Origin: Meta bourneti
Taxonomy: Eukaryota > Arthropoda > Arachnida > Araneae > Tetragnathidae
NCBI GenBank assembly: GCA_933210815.1
Contig: OW119929.1
Coordinates: 45,204,364-45,268,363, forward strand
Direction of reading: 5' to 3'
Length of the DNA stretch: 64,000 nucleotides
Under the pieces are notes generated by a model. The model saw only the letters and a list, made by a program, of their open reading frames with translations, was not told the DNA's origin and did not search any database. Shown in pieces: positions 1 to 11,720 of the stretch. The translations under genes were made by a program, and so were the position numbers. How positions within the stretch are numbered: the stretch's first letter is position 1; every line of letters starts with the position of its first letter.

Positions 1-147
1 GAGCGCCGCTACTGGATGCCTGAAGACCAACTATCACATATTTTATGGCTCTGTGTAGCGTGATATTTCATGGATCAGGTATTGTTGGACAGAGGCATGG
101 CCTGAGGCGGATGCTATGGAGACCCTTACTTGCTGCTTTTTAACATT

Positions 148-354
148 TTAACCCTACAGGTGGTTTAGACGAGATATCTCGTCCATCAAGATCCGACTAA
201 TTTTGCTTTTGACGAGATATTTTGACAAGATATTGCCGATTTTTTTTATGATGACGCGATCAAGATCTTGTTAGTTTTTTCTAATGACGAGGTATCTCAT
301 TCTTTAAGTTCTGGTCAGTTTTGCAAGTGACGAAACAACCACCAGGAGCGTTAA
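148..354. mobile_element. TTAA-flanked palindromic MITE, subfamily A, copy 1
   Basis: Starts TTAACCCTACAGGTGG and ends CCACCAGGAGCGTTAA, so the TIRs abut TTAA at both ends. It contains ACGAGATATCTCGT-type palindromes and AGATC blocks. No coding capacity. Confidence 0.75.
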
Positions 355-518
355 AACATTTTTCGAAAATAGGTTTTGTTGCATAACTTATGTTTCCGAA
401 ACGCATATATATTTCTGTATTACGTTATATATTTCTGAAATGCATTTTTATTTTCTGTACTTAGCTATTCATTTAAGCAGGAATGAGCTGAGGAAGTGGG
501 ATCCAGCTCTTGCCCTTT

Positions 519-730
519 TTGGGGGCTATCGTGATTCTGTGGGCTTATCCACTATGCTAGCAACCTGCGAGTTGTAGTCGGCGCAGGCTCGATTTCTCTC
601 TGGGTGTATATATCTCCTCTGTGTCAGAAAACTTTCCTTGTGTGTGTATGTTCATCACTTGTTGTCTCTTGTGTTTGGCGCAGCACGGCCAAATATGGCC
701 TTTTCGGCATAAAAAACTAAACCAACCAAC
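519..730 (+). mobile_element. tRNA-derived SINE2, near full length
   Basis: Degenerate tRNA-like head (box B-like sequence at 588-598) followed by the family body: GGGTGTAT, TGTCAGAAAAC, TTTGGCGCAGCA, and CCAAATATGGCC. It ends in CATAAAAAACTAAACCAACC. The same body recurs about a dozen times in the window. Confidence 0.7.
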
Positions 731-787
731 CTGCCCTCTCTTAAAATTTTTCTCTTCTAAGTCAAAAGTGCCCTTTTGTCTTGATCT

Positions 788-944
788 TGAAGCAAATCCA
801 CTGAGCCACTGCGGCTCCGCAATCGTATAGGACACCAGCTTCCGTGACCTATTCGGTACAGCACAGAGCACTGAAAGTTGGTTGGTTTTGGGGGTTTTAT
901 GACGCGAGGGCCATATTTGGCCATGCTGCGCCAGGCACAAGACC
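788..944 (-). mobile_element. Two SINE2 fragments, minus strand
   Basis: 788-822 is the antisense tRNA-like head (CCACTGAGCCACTGCGGC). 878-944 is the antisense tail (TTTTATGACGCGAGGGCC, CATGCTGCGCCA). Their order does not fit one intact minus-strand copy, so these are separate or rearranged pieces. Confidence 0.55.
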
Positions 945-1169
945 CGAGCACTGAAGGAGTTCTGTGTACAGTAAAAGCAAAGTGCCTTGTTTTACAATAA
1001 AACTTTAATACTTCCTTCATAAAAATATTAAACCCATATATCTGTCAAGTATATTTGAAAAGACAATATGTTATACATAAAGACATATCTATCTTAAAAC
1101 TATCTTTTTGCTTAATTTTTATCTTATAAGCTGTGCTTTTCCACTCAAGGAGTGTTGATTTAGATCAGT

Positions 1170-1532
1170 GGATTTGATTACTACGCTAGCAACCTGCGAG
1201 TTGTAGGCGGCGCAGGTTCTATTCCCCCCTAGGTGTATTTCTCTCTTTAGTAAATCTTTCATTGCGTGTGTATGTTCATTTACTTGACGTTGTTTTTGGT
1301 CAAGCTTCACCTGCCGAAAGAGAAGCAAGCTTCCTGCTTGGTGCCTTAACCCCCACCCACTACTCCTCGCCTCCAATCCAAGCACAACAAGACTCTATAA
1401 AGACTCAGACAAGGTTCCAAGATTTCATTGCGCGTGTATATCCCATTTACTTGACGTTGTTTGACGCAACTTGGACAAATAAGACCATAGCATGATAAAA
1501 CCCAGCCCAACCAACTTACTTCTCAAGAATCC
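1170..1532 (+). mobile_element. SINE2 with internally duplicated body
   Basis: Head with GCAACCTGCGAGTTGTAGGC and a box B remnant, then the body. The block TTTACTTGACGTTGTTT occurs twice, at about 1278 and 1448, separated by about 150 bp of foreign C-rich sequence. The copy ends in CATGATAAAACCCAGCCCAA. Confidence 0.6.
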
Positions 1533-1590
1533 ACTTTCAAATAAAGAGGCAGAAACAAGAAAATTTTCACAAAAAACTTATTAAGTCACA

Positions 1591-1923
1591 TCACAATAAA
1601 TCCGTTTTATAAATCAACAAATACAAACATTCTCCTAAGGAACAGTTTAAAAAATATCTGAAAAGCATTAAAATTGGTATCTGCGACGAGTTGTTGAAGG
1701 TGTACATGTGGTCTAATCCATTCTCGGTTGATAAGTGATGTTTAAATAGCCAGTTGGTCCCGGGGCAGAAACGTAAACAGACGTCCGAAATGATGCAGTA
1801 GCACTGCCGGCCTCCTCCATTTATTTCCAGGTCGCATTCTCCGTCAACAAAAGCTATCTCTCTCTCAAAGCGACTTCTGTGTCGGCGATTCTCAAAAGAT
1901 TCACTTCTGGAGCATTTAGGCAT
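1591..1923 (-). CDS. Unrecognised Cys-containing ORF, 110 codons, doubtful
   Basis: Minus-strand open frame starting MPKCSRSESFENRR. Residues 30-60 are Cys/Gly-rich (DGECDLEINGGGRQCYC, then VCLRFCPGTNW). A pyrimidine-rich acceptor-like sequence ending cttgtcag lies just upstream of the ATG on the minus strand, so this could be the last exon of a neighbouring gene. The last third is AT-rich and low in complexity. No family recognised; chance is quite possible. Confidence 0.2.
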   Translation of the reverse strand: MPKCSRSESFENRRHRSRFEREIAFVDGECDLEINGGGRQCYCIISDVCLRFCPGTNWLFKHHLSTENGLDHMYTFNNSSQIPILMLFRYFLNCSLGECLYLLIYKTDLL

Positions 1924-1932
1924 TCAGATCTG

Positions 1933-2374
1933 ACAAGTGAGAAACTTCGCAACCGAGTTTTGAGATATTTATTCCTTTCACGGACCGGTTTTTGCTTGGG
2001 CATTTTATTCCTATTTTTTTTGTCTGGTTCATTCAGAGGGCAACCAGCTTAATTCTTCTTTTGCTTTCATCCATCCCCCGATGCGTTTTCTTTTGCTTTG
2101 CTACAGGTGGGGAAGGCAGCTTCTGACAGATAACAAAAATTCCCACTGGGTTACGAGAATGCGTTTTCTTTTTTGCTCTCTCTCTCGAGGAGTGTTTTAT
2201 TAGCTTTGTCGGCTGTTAACTTTTACAGTGAGAACTAATCTCTTTTATACCTTATATAAACCCAGGAGGGTTGAAGAGTCGAAAAATACATAAACGCGAG
2301 ATTCTCTACCCCGTGTGGTCCTGTTGTTCGCGTGTTTTTTCAGCCGAAGGTTGAAGTGCGCTGGAGGGAAAAAA
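1933..2374. other. Unassigned stretch
   Basis: Mixed-composition sequence with pyrimidine runs (TCTCTCTCTCG near 2180). No gene, repeat family or RNA recognised. Confidence 0.4.
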
Positions 2375-3290
2375 GTTCCTAACCACTCAGCGTGGCGTAA
2401 TCCAGGCAAGATAGTCAATTTGAACTTCGCAGTTCGTAACAGTTATATGAATATTGCCGTGTCAGGCGAGAAACCAGTATCTCTAAGTGGAATGAATATG
2501 TTCACTCAATAAACTGTTCTCTAATTCTGTCAACTAAGGGCTCTTAACTGTTTTATTGCGTTATAAGGCGCTTACATAACGCCATTTAACAGCCTTTAGC
2601 ATTAACCATTGAAAAAAGTTCCAAGCTCAGCGTGGTGTAATTCAGGCAAGACAGTCAATTTGAACGTCGCAGTTCTTAATAGTTATATGAATATTGCCGT
2701 ATTGGTCAAGAAATCAGTATCTTCAAGTTTGATTATTTTTAGTCGATGTTTTCTACATAAGCGAATATGAATATATGATAAATATATAGATAACTGTATG
2801 TTCACTTAATTAACTGTTCTCTAAATAACTCCTCTTAATTAACTGTTCTCTGTTAACTAAGTGCTCTTAACTGTTATAGTTTTATGAGGTATTAAATACT
2901 TACATAATTTACTGTCGTTAGTAACAGCGTTTAACTGTCGTTAGTTATTGAAAAAAATTCTAAATGCATTAGCATTCCCAGTATCTGCAAGTTTTATTAT
3001 TTTGAATCGACCGTTGCTACATACAGCGAATATGAATACTTGATATATAACACACAAGGTTACTGTATGTTCACTTAATTAAGTGTTATAGAACTCTGTC
3101 AACTAATGGCTCTTAGCTGTTATAAGGTGTTAATTACTTAACAGCATTTGACAACCTTTTACTGTAAAAGACCAAATTTAAGAGATACGCTCTTGACTAA
3201 CACGGCAGAATAGTTATAAGTGAGCTGGAAAAAAGTCTAAGCCAACCCCTCAGCACAGCGTAATCCAGGCAAGACCGTGAACGTCGCAGA
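2375..3290. repeat. Degenerate tandem repeat, about 240-300 bp units
   Basis: The block GCGTGGYGTAATYCAGGCAAGA recurs at about 2390, 2630 and 3255. TATGAATATTGCCGT, TGTTCACTYAAT and CTCTTAACTGTT blocks recur in the same order between. Roughly three and a half decayed units; the third lacks its start. Confidence 0.7.
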
Positions 3291-3408
3291 ACAATAATTT
3301 TATGACCAGTTAATCGTTTTGACTCCATTACATTCATTATATAAATTCCATCACATACTTGTAGTGGTTTATTTTAATGTGTTTTACAATTTAAATAATC
3401 ATAAACTT

Positions 3409-3620
3409 TTAACCCTCCTGGTGATTGTCTCGACGAAGTATCTCATCAAACTGACCAGATCTTGATCGACGATATATCTCGTCATTAGGAAAAACTAACC
3501 AGATCTTGATCTGATCGTCATAAAAAAAATTGGTAAAATCTGGATAACGAGGTATCTCGTCATTAGCAAAATTGGTCAGATCTTTATGGACGAGATATCT
3601 CATCGAAATTTCTTGGAGGT
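3409..3620. mobile_element. TTAA palindromic MITE, subfamily A, copy 2
   Basis: Left end TTAACCCTCCTGGTGATTGT. The internal CTCGTCATTAG and AGATCTTGAT blocks match the other copies. The right end (CTTGGAGGTCATTGAA) is decayed, so TTAA is lost there. Confidence 0.7.
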
Positions 3621-4663
3621 CATTGAATAACACATACAGAACAATACATAACGACTAAAGCATTTTATGACGTTTATTTTCATACTTACACTGTACACTT
3701 CATTTACTAGCAGAAATATTTTTTTAAATGTATTTTTAAAACAAAATCAAATATATCTCATACTGATGAGATCATACATATTCGAGATGTGAATGTAATC
3801 GATCTCATTCTTTTCTGATTAATCGTATGGGTCTTACTACTTCATTTAGTCACAACGAGGAAACTACGTGTAATTTCTATCCTAAGAACTTTGCCAAATA
3901 AAATTCATCCAGTGATTCGATCAGTAAAATTCACTGTCACTAGGTATATAAACATTTTATTTAATAAATGGGATTCTTCAGACAGCAAATGCACTTAAAA
4001 ACAGATATGTATTATACCCTGATCATTATTTATTGATGAGATAAGAATGGCACGTAATATGGAACACCACAATATCCCGATGGGTAATTATAGAAATCTA
4101 CCAGAATCTTTATAAAGTACTTCTCTGTATAGATAGCAGGCTCCACATTCTGTTCTGCGTGTCAATTGAGAACCCGTTGTTTAATTTTAACCTTTTTTGT
4201 ATGTTAAAGTGTTAAATATTTTAGAGGGTTTCAAAAACCAATAATTTAAGAGATGGATTTTAAAATATTTGTATTGAATGATCATCATAAAATGTGTACG
4301 CGTGTGAATGCTCAAAACCAGTTTTCTGTTTTAAATTAATTTTTTTCTTAATACAAGTATATTTTTTCCGTCGAAGAACATATGCACAAAGTATGGAACG
4401 CGTTCCATATTGTACGCACTTTCCATATTATGAAATATATTCAATAAAAAGCAATAGAACTAAAGAAATTTCATGTTATAGAATACATTTTCTATGGAAA
4501 ATGAAAATTTTAAGTTAATTGGGAATTAATAATCAGCATTTTGTGACAAAGCTCGGAGAAAAAAGCTTTTCTAAAATACCAAATCCATGGACAGATTTCA
4601 GATAAAATCTTAGCTACTTTTGTAGAGGTAAGGAGTTTAATTCACCAAAACATCAATTTCCCT
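3621..4663. other. AT-rich unassigned stretch
   Basis: No coding sequence of more than 75 codons, no SINE head and no TIR pair was seen. Confidence 0.4.
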
Positions 4664-5605
4664 CTCTACTTTTAAAATATTATGTCCCTTTAATTTATAA
4701 TTGATCTCACATTTTGAGATCAATCTTAGCACATCATCCCCATTATTGCATCTTCACAGTAAAAGCCAACCAATGATCGATGTGTCCATTCCTCTCTACA
4801 TTTGGCAACCTTTTAAAATGAGGTGTTCCACATTACCGTCCCTCTATCGTAAAATTAATCCCATATTATCTTGAAATTATATAATTTTATATCAGTATTA
4901 CGTCTTCACTTAGTGAACCCAACCAATACACAATGCGTCCATTTCCCTCTCTATTTTTGGCAACTTTTTAAATCAGGTGTTCCGTATTATGTCCCTCTCC
5001 CCTATAATTGGTCTCATATTCTCTTGAGGTCAATCTTATATTATAGAATCTTACTATCGGTATTGAGTCTTTTCACCCAACCAATACACACTGCGTCCAT
5101 TTCTCTTTTTATTTTTGGCAACCTTTTAAAATCAGATATATTTCATATTATTCTTTTTCCTTTATAATTAGTCTTATATTATCATGAGACTAATCTTATT
5201 TATTACATAATTTTACTATTGGCATTGGCTTCTTCACTTAGTAATACCCAACCAATACTTATGCGTCCATTTCCCTCTCTATTTTTGGCAACCTTTTAAA
5301 TTCAGATGTTATATATTATTATTTCATTTCCCTTATAATTGGTCTCGTATTCTCTTGAGACCAATCTTATTTGTTACAAATAATCTCACTAATGGTATTG
5401 CTTCTTCATTAAGTACTACTCAACTTATACTAGATGTGCATATTTCCTTCTGTTCTTTAGGCAACCTTTTAAAATCAGTTCCATATTATGTCCCTTTATC
5501 GTATAATTGACCTCATGTTTTCTTGAGACCAATCTGACTGCAGCACAATACTGAGTCTTCACTTAGTAAAACCGAACCAATAATGTACGTGTAATTTCAG
5601 TCCAA
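4664..5605. repeat. Tandem satellite, about 160-bp unit, five to six copies
   Basis: TTTGGCAACYTTTTAAA recurs at 4804, 4959, 5117, 5287 and 5460 (spacings 155-173). Each unit also carries CTTCACTTAGT, CCAACCAATA, TGCGTCCATTTCCCTCTC and TCTCTTGAGACCAATCTTA. Units are diverged. Open frames here are repeat artefacts. Confidence 0.85.
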
Positions 5606-6237
5606 AGAACTTGACATCGGAGAAAGAGTAATAGAAATCTAATCTTGTCAGTGTGCAATACGATAGTAATGTTTAACCGCTATTAGCTTAGCGGGGAGTT
5701 ATTTTAAGTTCGTGTTCTGAATCCGAGTATCAACGCCTGCGATCTCCTAACTAGGGGCATTTGTATTCCGCTCTCATTGCAACTGGGGCTATTATCGTAA
5801 ATACTGGAGAGGGAGCGATCTCCCCCATAGCTTTCAACTTTTCTTTTTTTGTGTGTGTGGATAATCTTGAATTTTCTGGAGAACAGCCGTTTCAAAGGCC
5901 TTCCGCGTGAAATGTCTTACACGCGGTGTTGTGAACGGGCTCTTTATTGTTCGAACGGGCCGTTTTTAACTCGGTGGAAATCCTGTGAAAGAATGGTTCT
6001 TTGTTGGAATTGTTCTGAGCAATTTATGCGCCATTTTGGAAATTTTTTTTGGATGTTATCAGGTTTTTGTTCATTGAATGAAACCACGTAGTAAAATAAT
6101 TTTATGCCTTGTTTGCTTATTGTTGGATAGGTGGGATAACATTTTTAATGAAATTCTGGTGAACTTTACTACAGAAATTAATCTCCACCATGAAGTACTT
6201 TGATGGCACTGCTATTCTTACCCAGCTCAAAATTGAA
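5606..6237. other. Unassigned stretch
   Basis: Contains a short less AT-rich block (5690-5830). No gene or known repeat family recognised. Confidence 0.35.
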
Positions 6238-6320
6238 TCTTTCCCTGCGGAATTGATTCCGGACCGTCGCCAATAGCCCGTTGTGTTGCTCCAGTGCGAC
6301 GTTAATTAGCTACCTATCCA
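6238..6320 (+). mobile_element. SINE1, 3' fragment
   Basis: Carries the SINE1 3' body (GGACCGTCGCCAATAGCCCG, GTTGCTCCAGTGCGACGTTA). The head is absent. Confidence 0.75.
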
Positions 6321-6371
6321 GCACAAAAGCAGCAACCCAGTTATTTTTTTTAATCATCGCATTTTTTCTTA

Positions 6372-6427
6372 ATTTGCAACCCTCCGGTTGCTAATCCACC
6401 GCTCTACCAACTGGGCAACCGCGGCCT
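6372..6427 (-). mobile_element. SINE1 tRNA-like head, minus strand fragment
   Basis: Antisense of a tRNA-like head: box A-like GCCCAGTTGGTAGAG and a box B remnant. It is too short and unstructured at the 3' side to be a tRNA gene, and lacks the SINE body. Confidence 0.6.
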
Positions 6428-7374
6428 GGTGTTTTAAAGAGCCGATAACGATTTGATCTTTAAAACATTCTCGATCTTATTCTTAAATACCAGTATTCTG
6501 GAACAGAATCCAGTTTTCGTGACACAGAAATAATCGCAGAAATTATCTTGAATTCATAGAGGAAAACAAAAATACCGATCATTTTCTGAAAGAGCACTCC
6601 AAATGATTCGCAAAAACTATTATAAATCAATCAGTATCAACTTGTATAAAATACACTAATCTGAAGCGTATGATTTAAAAAGTTAATGTTTATTAAAACA
6701 CATCTATTGCCTTGTTGAACACTACGTCCACTGAATGTCTCCTTTATTTACACGTTATCATGAGATTCAACAAAAGATACCAATTTAAAAACAATAATTT
6801 CTGACCAACTAGAGAACATAAAGGAAAATAGCTACAGGTTGAATAGATATTGAGGAAAAAAATTGATTGAAGAGATGAAGCATGAAATGGGTGTTATGGC
6901 TACAAAATGTATCCTTGATTGTCAAGATAATATTGAAAGTATGTGTTGCGGTATAGATTTACCAATACCATCGACTGAAGAATCAAAACCTCCAAACATA
7001 ATAAAGCATAGTTTCTAGTATAAATATGTTCAACCTTAGAACACTTGCAATGGAATGTGACTAATAAGGAATTTCATATAAGGCTACAGCAGCTAAAGGG
7101 CAGTTTTACAAGATCGTGGAAATAACCGACGCCCATTGCACGAAGGTTAATGATAAAATCAAAGTACGTAGAGCCAGAAAATATAGTCCTTGCGCCATAA
7201 AATCCCAACAAACCAAACAGTAGAGCCAGAAGTATCATGAACTCAAAATTTATTTTAAAGAGTATCAGAAATTCATGTAACACGTTTTGAAAGAGGAAAA
7301 GAAAGATAGTAAATCCCTGTCCAGTCTTAGTCTATGGAAATCATATTTCCTTTACAGAGGGGCCAGGTTCTCAC
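6428..7374. other. AT-rich unassigned stretch
   Basis: No gene or repeat family recognised; only short chance open frames. Confidence 0.4.
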
Positions 7375-7545
7375 TTAACCCTCCTGATGGTTGTCTCGAC
7401 GAGATAATCTCGTCATTAGTAAAACTGACCAGATCTTGATGAACGAGATATCTCGTTATTAGTAAAACTAAACAGATCTTGATGGACGAGATATTTCATC
7501 ATTAGGAAACACTGACCAGATCTTGATCTCGTCGTCGTCAAACAA
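7375..7545. mobile_element. TTAA palindromic MITE, subfamily A, copy 3 (truncated)
   Basis: Left end TTAACCCTCCTGATGG, then palindromic CGAGATATCTCG blocks spaced by GACCAGATCTTGAT. The right TIR is missing; similarity ends near 7545. Confidence 0.7.
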
Positions 7546-8019
7546 TCAGCTCAGAATCTATGGTAACATGATGTGCGCTTTTCGACATACAATTTTATTA
7601 GAAATAAGAATTAACACCATTAAAATAAAACGAGTTGTGCTGTTATATATTTTAGATAATTTTATTTCATTTAGAGGTATGAAATGCATTTATGTGAATA
7701 TGTATGCTATATTCCTTTTAATGGATTGAAATAAGGTATGAAATGTGAGTAACGATGCTTTGCCATCCATAGATCTAAGTCATTAAGTCAGTTGAGTGCA
7801 TGTGCTATGCTCCGGTCTAAATAATTAAACATTTCGCGTTAAATATTTTACTTTAATGTAATGCTGAAGGCATACACAGTACAAGAAAACAATGAGATTA
7901 TTTTGCATTACATATTTTTGGCTAAATTACTTCATTTAGAGATATGAAATATGACACTTTGCCATCAATATAGCAATTAGGAAACTTGAGCGCAGATGTC
8001 ATGCGCAGGTCTACTAGTT

Positions 8020-8192
8020 TTAACCCCCGACTTGATCGACGAGATATCGCGTCATTAGAAGAAAGCTGACCAGATCTTGATCTCTTCATTATAAAAAAAT
8101 CGCCGATATCTTGATGACGAGATATCATCATTACCAAAATTGTTCAGATCTTGATGGACGAGATATCTCGTCGAAATCACTTGGAGGGTTAG
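8020..8192. mobile_element. TTAA palindromic MITE, subfamily A, copy 4
   Basis: Left TTAACCCCCGACTTG is shortened. The right end CACTTGGAGGGTTAG is near intact, with TTAA mutated to TTAG. Internal GATATC palindromes are present. Confidence 0.7.
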
Positions 8193-8420
8193 TAAATTTA
8201 AACACTTCATTAAAATAAATTTAGGAACTTCATTAAAATAACTTGCCACATTATTTTAAACTAAATTTACCCTTTTTCAACAAATCAAGGTAGAAGAAGA
8301 ATGTTTCTGTTAGAAAACATCGTAGCAAACTTGCTTCAGTACTTAACCAAAACACCCATTAGAGCTTCTCCGCTTTACTGAACCTCATCAGTTAGTGATG
8401 GATCGGTCGTGCCTCAGCGA

Positions 8421-8635
8421 TTAACCCTCCAAGTAGTGAGTTCGACGAGGCATCTCGTCCATCAAGATTGGATCAATTTTGCTAACGATTAATCCCGTCA
8501 TTGCCGATATTTTTATGACGACGACATCAAGATCTGGTCAGTTTTCTTCTAATGACGAAATATCTTGTACATCAAGATCTGACCAGTTTTATAAATGACG
8601 AGATACCTCTTCCAGACAACCGCCAAGAGTGTTAA
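8421..8635. mobile_element. TTAA palindromic MITE, subfamily A, copy 5
   Basis: TTAACCCTCCAAGTAG at the left and CAAGAGTGTTAA at the right. Internal AGATCTGGTCAG and decayed palindromes. Confidence 0.75.
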
Positions 8636-8736
8636 AGGCCGCTTCACACCAACAAAATCCGAATATGCATCTCAAATAGAATATGCATCTCATACTAATG
8701 AAAAAGAATATGAATATCTTTGTCCCTATCCTCCAG

Positions 8737-8979
8737 TTAACCCTCCAATTGGTTGTGACGAGATATCTTGTCCATCGAGATCTGACCAATTTCGCTAATG
8801 ACGAGATATCTCGTCATCAAGAATGCCGATTGAATTCCGAATGATGAATATATTGCTGTTTTTTGATGATGACAAGATCAGGTCAGTTTTTTCTTATGAC
8901 GATATATCGCGTCTATCAAGATCTGGTCAGTTTTGCGAATGACGAGATCCCTAGTCGAAACAACCAACAAGAGGGTTAA
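8737..8979. mobile_element. TTAA palindromic MITE, subfamily A, copy 6
   Basis: TTAACCCTCCAATTGGTTGT at the left, AACAAGAGGGTTAA at the right. Only about 100 bp from copy 5, so the two form a local cluster. Confidence 0.8.
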
Positions 8980-9154
8980 GATTAAGTTCAATCAAGTTTT
9001 CTCACAAACATAAAATAAAAACAAGAACATACCACTTAGTGGCAAATTATAATGTAACAATCTGCGAAATATAATAAATAACGCTATGCTCTGATTTGCT
9101 ACTTTTTTAAAATTTTGCTTTTTATGAATGGGTACACTCTAGGAATATCTATCA

Positions 9155-9470
9155 CGTATCTGGTCTGCACGCCGGGTAAACCTATTCAGAGGACCGTATG
9201 TGGCTGGGAAAACATTTATATTGACTATATTTGACAGGCGGGCCGGGTAAACCTGTCCGGAGGGCTCTATATTGATTGCAGGCCGAGAAAACGTGTCTAG
9301 AGTGTTGTATGTGGTATGCGGGCCAGATAAAAATGTTTGCATTGTTATATCTGGCCTGCGAACCGGTTATGCCTACGTGTCTGGAGGGGTATATTGCCTG
9401 TGGACCGATTAAACTTATTCGGAGGACCGTATGTGACCTGCGGGACGTATCTGGCCGGAGGCAAAGCTCT
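9155..9470. repeat. Minisatellite, about 44-bp unit, seven decayed copies
   Basis: The unit is roughly CTGGCCTGCGGGCCGGGTAA followed by ACCTGTCCGGAGGACCGTATGTG. Repeats are visible at 9159, 9234, 9280, 9318, 9352, 9396 and 9438. It is GC-richer than its surroundings. The open frames across it are artefacts. Confidence 0.75.
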
Positions 9471-9479
9471 TCGCTACAA

Positions 9480-10025
9480 CTCATATATTTTAAGCATTCA
9501 GTGTTTTGTAGACGTCACATGACACCAACGAGGACAACAGCTATTTCTCGAACAGCTAATAAGCAATGAAAATATTTAATCTACTAAAAATAAACAAGAT
9601 AAAAATGAAGGTGAGTAATAAATATTAAAAGATAAGAGACTGCGTTAAGAGATGTATAGTTATTCTTCGGCGCTAATTTTTAATGAATTCGAGCTAATTT
9701 TTAATTGAATTTGACACATTTATGTGTACACAATCAATAGGACGACTACTGATTTATGCGACACTTCTCGTCAGATGCGCATTCAATCCCAGAGTCACGT
9801 TTCAAAGTCATAGATAGGTTAGCATGCGCACTTCGACCCGAATCTGTTTCTACTGATCCCAAAACATCGTTCCTTACGTACGTAATACTGTCATCGCGCA
9901 CGATATCGATAATACGATACGCGTATTCCGTTTACCAGCTGACCTTCGGTAGAGTTCCAGATTTAATAAAATTCGGTGTAACGCCTGGAAAAAATGACTT
10001 TGTCACACCTCAAATAAATTAAACA
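9480..10025. other. Unassigned stretch
   Basis: No recognised element. 9756-10022 is a chance-length open frame with no domain seen. Confidence 0.3.
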
Positions 10026-10423
10026 CTAGCATGCCCCGTGCGAGAATTCTCGCACGAAAATTCCACCCCCAACCCCCCATCCGTTGTAAGGGTGAAAGAT
10101 GCAAGCGAATTTTTTTATATCCAAAATATCAAAAAGTTTATTCAATCACTATTTACAAAACTTCCTCCTTGAGATCACTGTTAGCGTTATTTCAACCATT
10201 TGTGTAAAGCACGTAATTCTCCCGCCAAAAGGCCTTATGGTTATCTTAACTCTCTAGAATTCACAAAAATTGTTAAGTTGTATATTTTCAATTTTTTTCA
10301 AATCTTAAACTCGCGTGGAACATGCGTCGTTTAATATCCTTATATCATCAAATCACATATTCATAAATTATTGATGTTATGGAAAAAAAAATGAAAAACC
10401 AGTTCAATACATATATAAATAAT

Positions 10424-10766
10424 TCGTCGTGTGTAATAGGCGTAAAAGGGATCTATACTATAGAAATAATATATGATGAAAAAAATTGTTTTCCGTGTAA
10501 TACTGGTAAAACAATTTTATTGGAAAAGTTGTTTTTCTATCAATACTGGTAAAACAGAGTTGCGTACCGCAATCGTTTTACACTCAATGTTATTCCTATG
10601 GGGATTTCGAATTGTTTTTAACTTCCCCCTCTGGCACACCTTGGAGAAATAGAACGGATTCGTCAGTTCTCCGGGAAATTCTCTTTCTTTTGATACCTCA
10701 CTTGTTATGATTCGTCGCGTGTAAAAGGCGTAAAAGGGATCTATACTATAGAAATAATATAGACTA
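10424..10766. repeat. Direct repeat of a Helitron-end-like 50-mer inside the Helitron
   Basis: GTAAAAGGCGTAAAAGGGATC followed by TATACTATAGAAATAATAT occurs at about 10432 and 10716. Both copies hold A|TCTATACTAT, which resembles Helitron 5' termini, so one may mark a nested second element in the opposite orientation. Confidence 0.45.
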
Positions 10767-11229
10767 GTGGTCGCCCAGTGGTCGAAATTCGACCATAATT
10801 CATTCAATTTTTAAGTTTGAACGCTAATAAGGTTCTTTTGTCAAAGAGTATACCTCTATATTCATTGCATATAATTTTTTTTGAATTTTGTTCTATTACG
10901 TAAGCTGCGAGCACGTACAAATACGTCATAGGAAAAATGCGGTATAGCTTGGTTAAGCCATATCTAAAAAACAATAACGCGTTGTTTGACATTTTCTTGG
11001 GTTTTTTTTATTGCTATACTGGCCACAGGTTTCGCCAAGGCTACACAGTTAATTTGCCTATCTTTTTCAAATTATTGTATATAAAATTTAAATAACAAAT
11101 AAATCTGAAAAATGAAATAAGGAATACGTGCTTCGTATTTTTATACATATTTTTTATTGAAACAAAAAAACCCGGGTGGTTAAAAAAATAAATGTTGTCC
11201 ATTAAACTTGAAATAGTTCGACAATGAAT

Positions 11230-11720
11230 TTAATGATTCAAAACTTCTGTGTAGACGATGTTTTTTGTAAAAACTCTTTCATCGTTTGCTAAATGCCCTT
11301 GACCGTTATATTCTGAAATATAAGATCTCAAACCATCGAATGATCGAACTCTTCTTGCTGCGACGTACAATTGACCATGTGTAAAAACTGGCTGCCTCAA
11401 TAAAATTCCAATCTTTTCGAATGTTTGTCCTTGAGACTTATTTATTGTCATCGCAAATGCAGGTATAATTAGAAATTGAGTTCTTTGAAAGTTAAATGGT
11501 AAAATAGTTCCGGAATATGTTAAATTTATACGTGGTAAAAAATTCTCTTATTGCGTGCGGTTCCAGTTAAAACTTCGCAATCAATAGAATTACGATGCAT
11601 AAATTTGATGCGCATTCTTTTTCCATTGACTAATGCTTCCTTTGTATTTAAATTTCTGATCAGCAAAACGATGTAATTAACTTTCAATACTAACTTATGT
11701 GGTGGCAAATTATGCCAAAT
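11230..11720 (-). pseudogene. Helitron Pif1-like helicase, C-terminal remnant
   Basis: Two minus-strand frames, 11708-11526 and about 11534-11230, join across an apparent single-base indel in a T run near 11540. The first carries LPPHKLVLKV-like (here MPPHKLVLKV) and LTGTA motifs. The second carries MTINKSQGQTF and YVAARRVRSF, corresponding to the last helicase motifs of Helitron Rep/helicase proteins (usually YVALSRVRS). Non-functional: no Walker motifs or HUH domain remain. Confidence 0.75.

Noticed and set aside
4871..5167. 98-codon frame with repeated motifs
   Set aside because: Lies within the 160-bp satellite; repeats in the protein reflect the DNA repeat.
9139..9569. Overlapping frames on both strands
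   Set aside because: Produced by the GC-rich 44-bp minisatellite.
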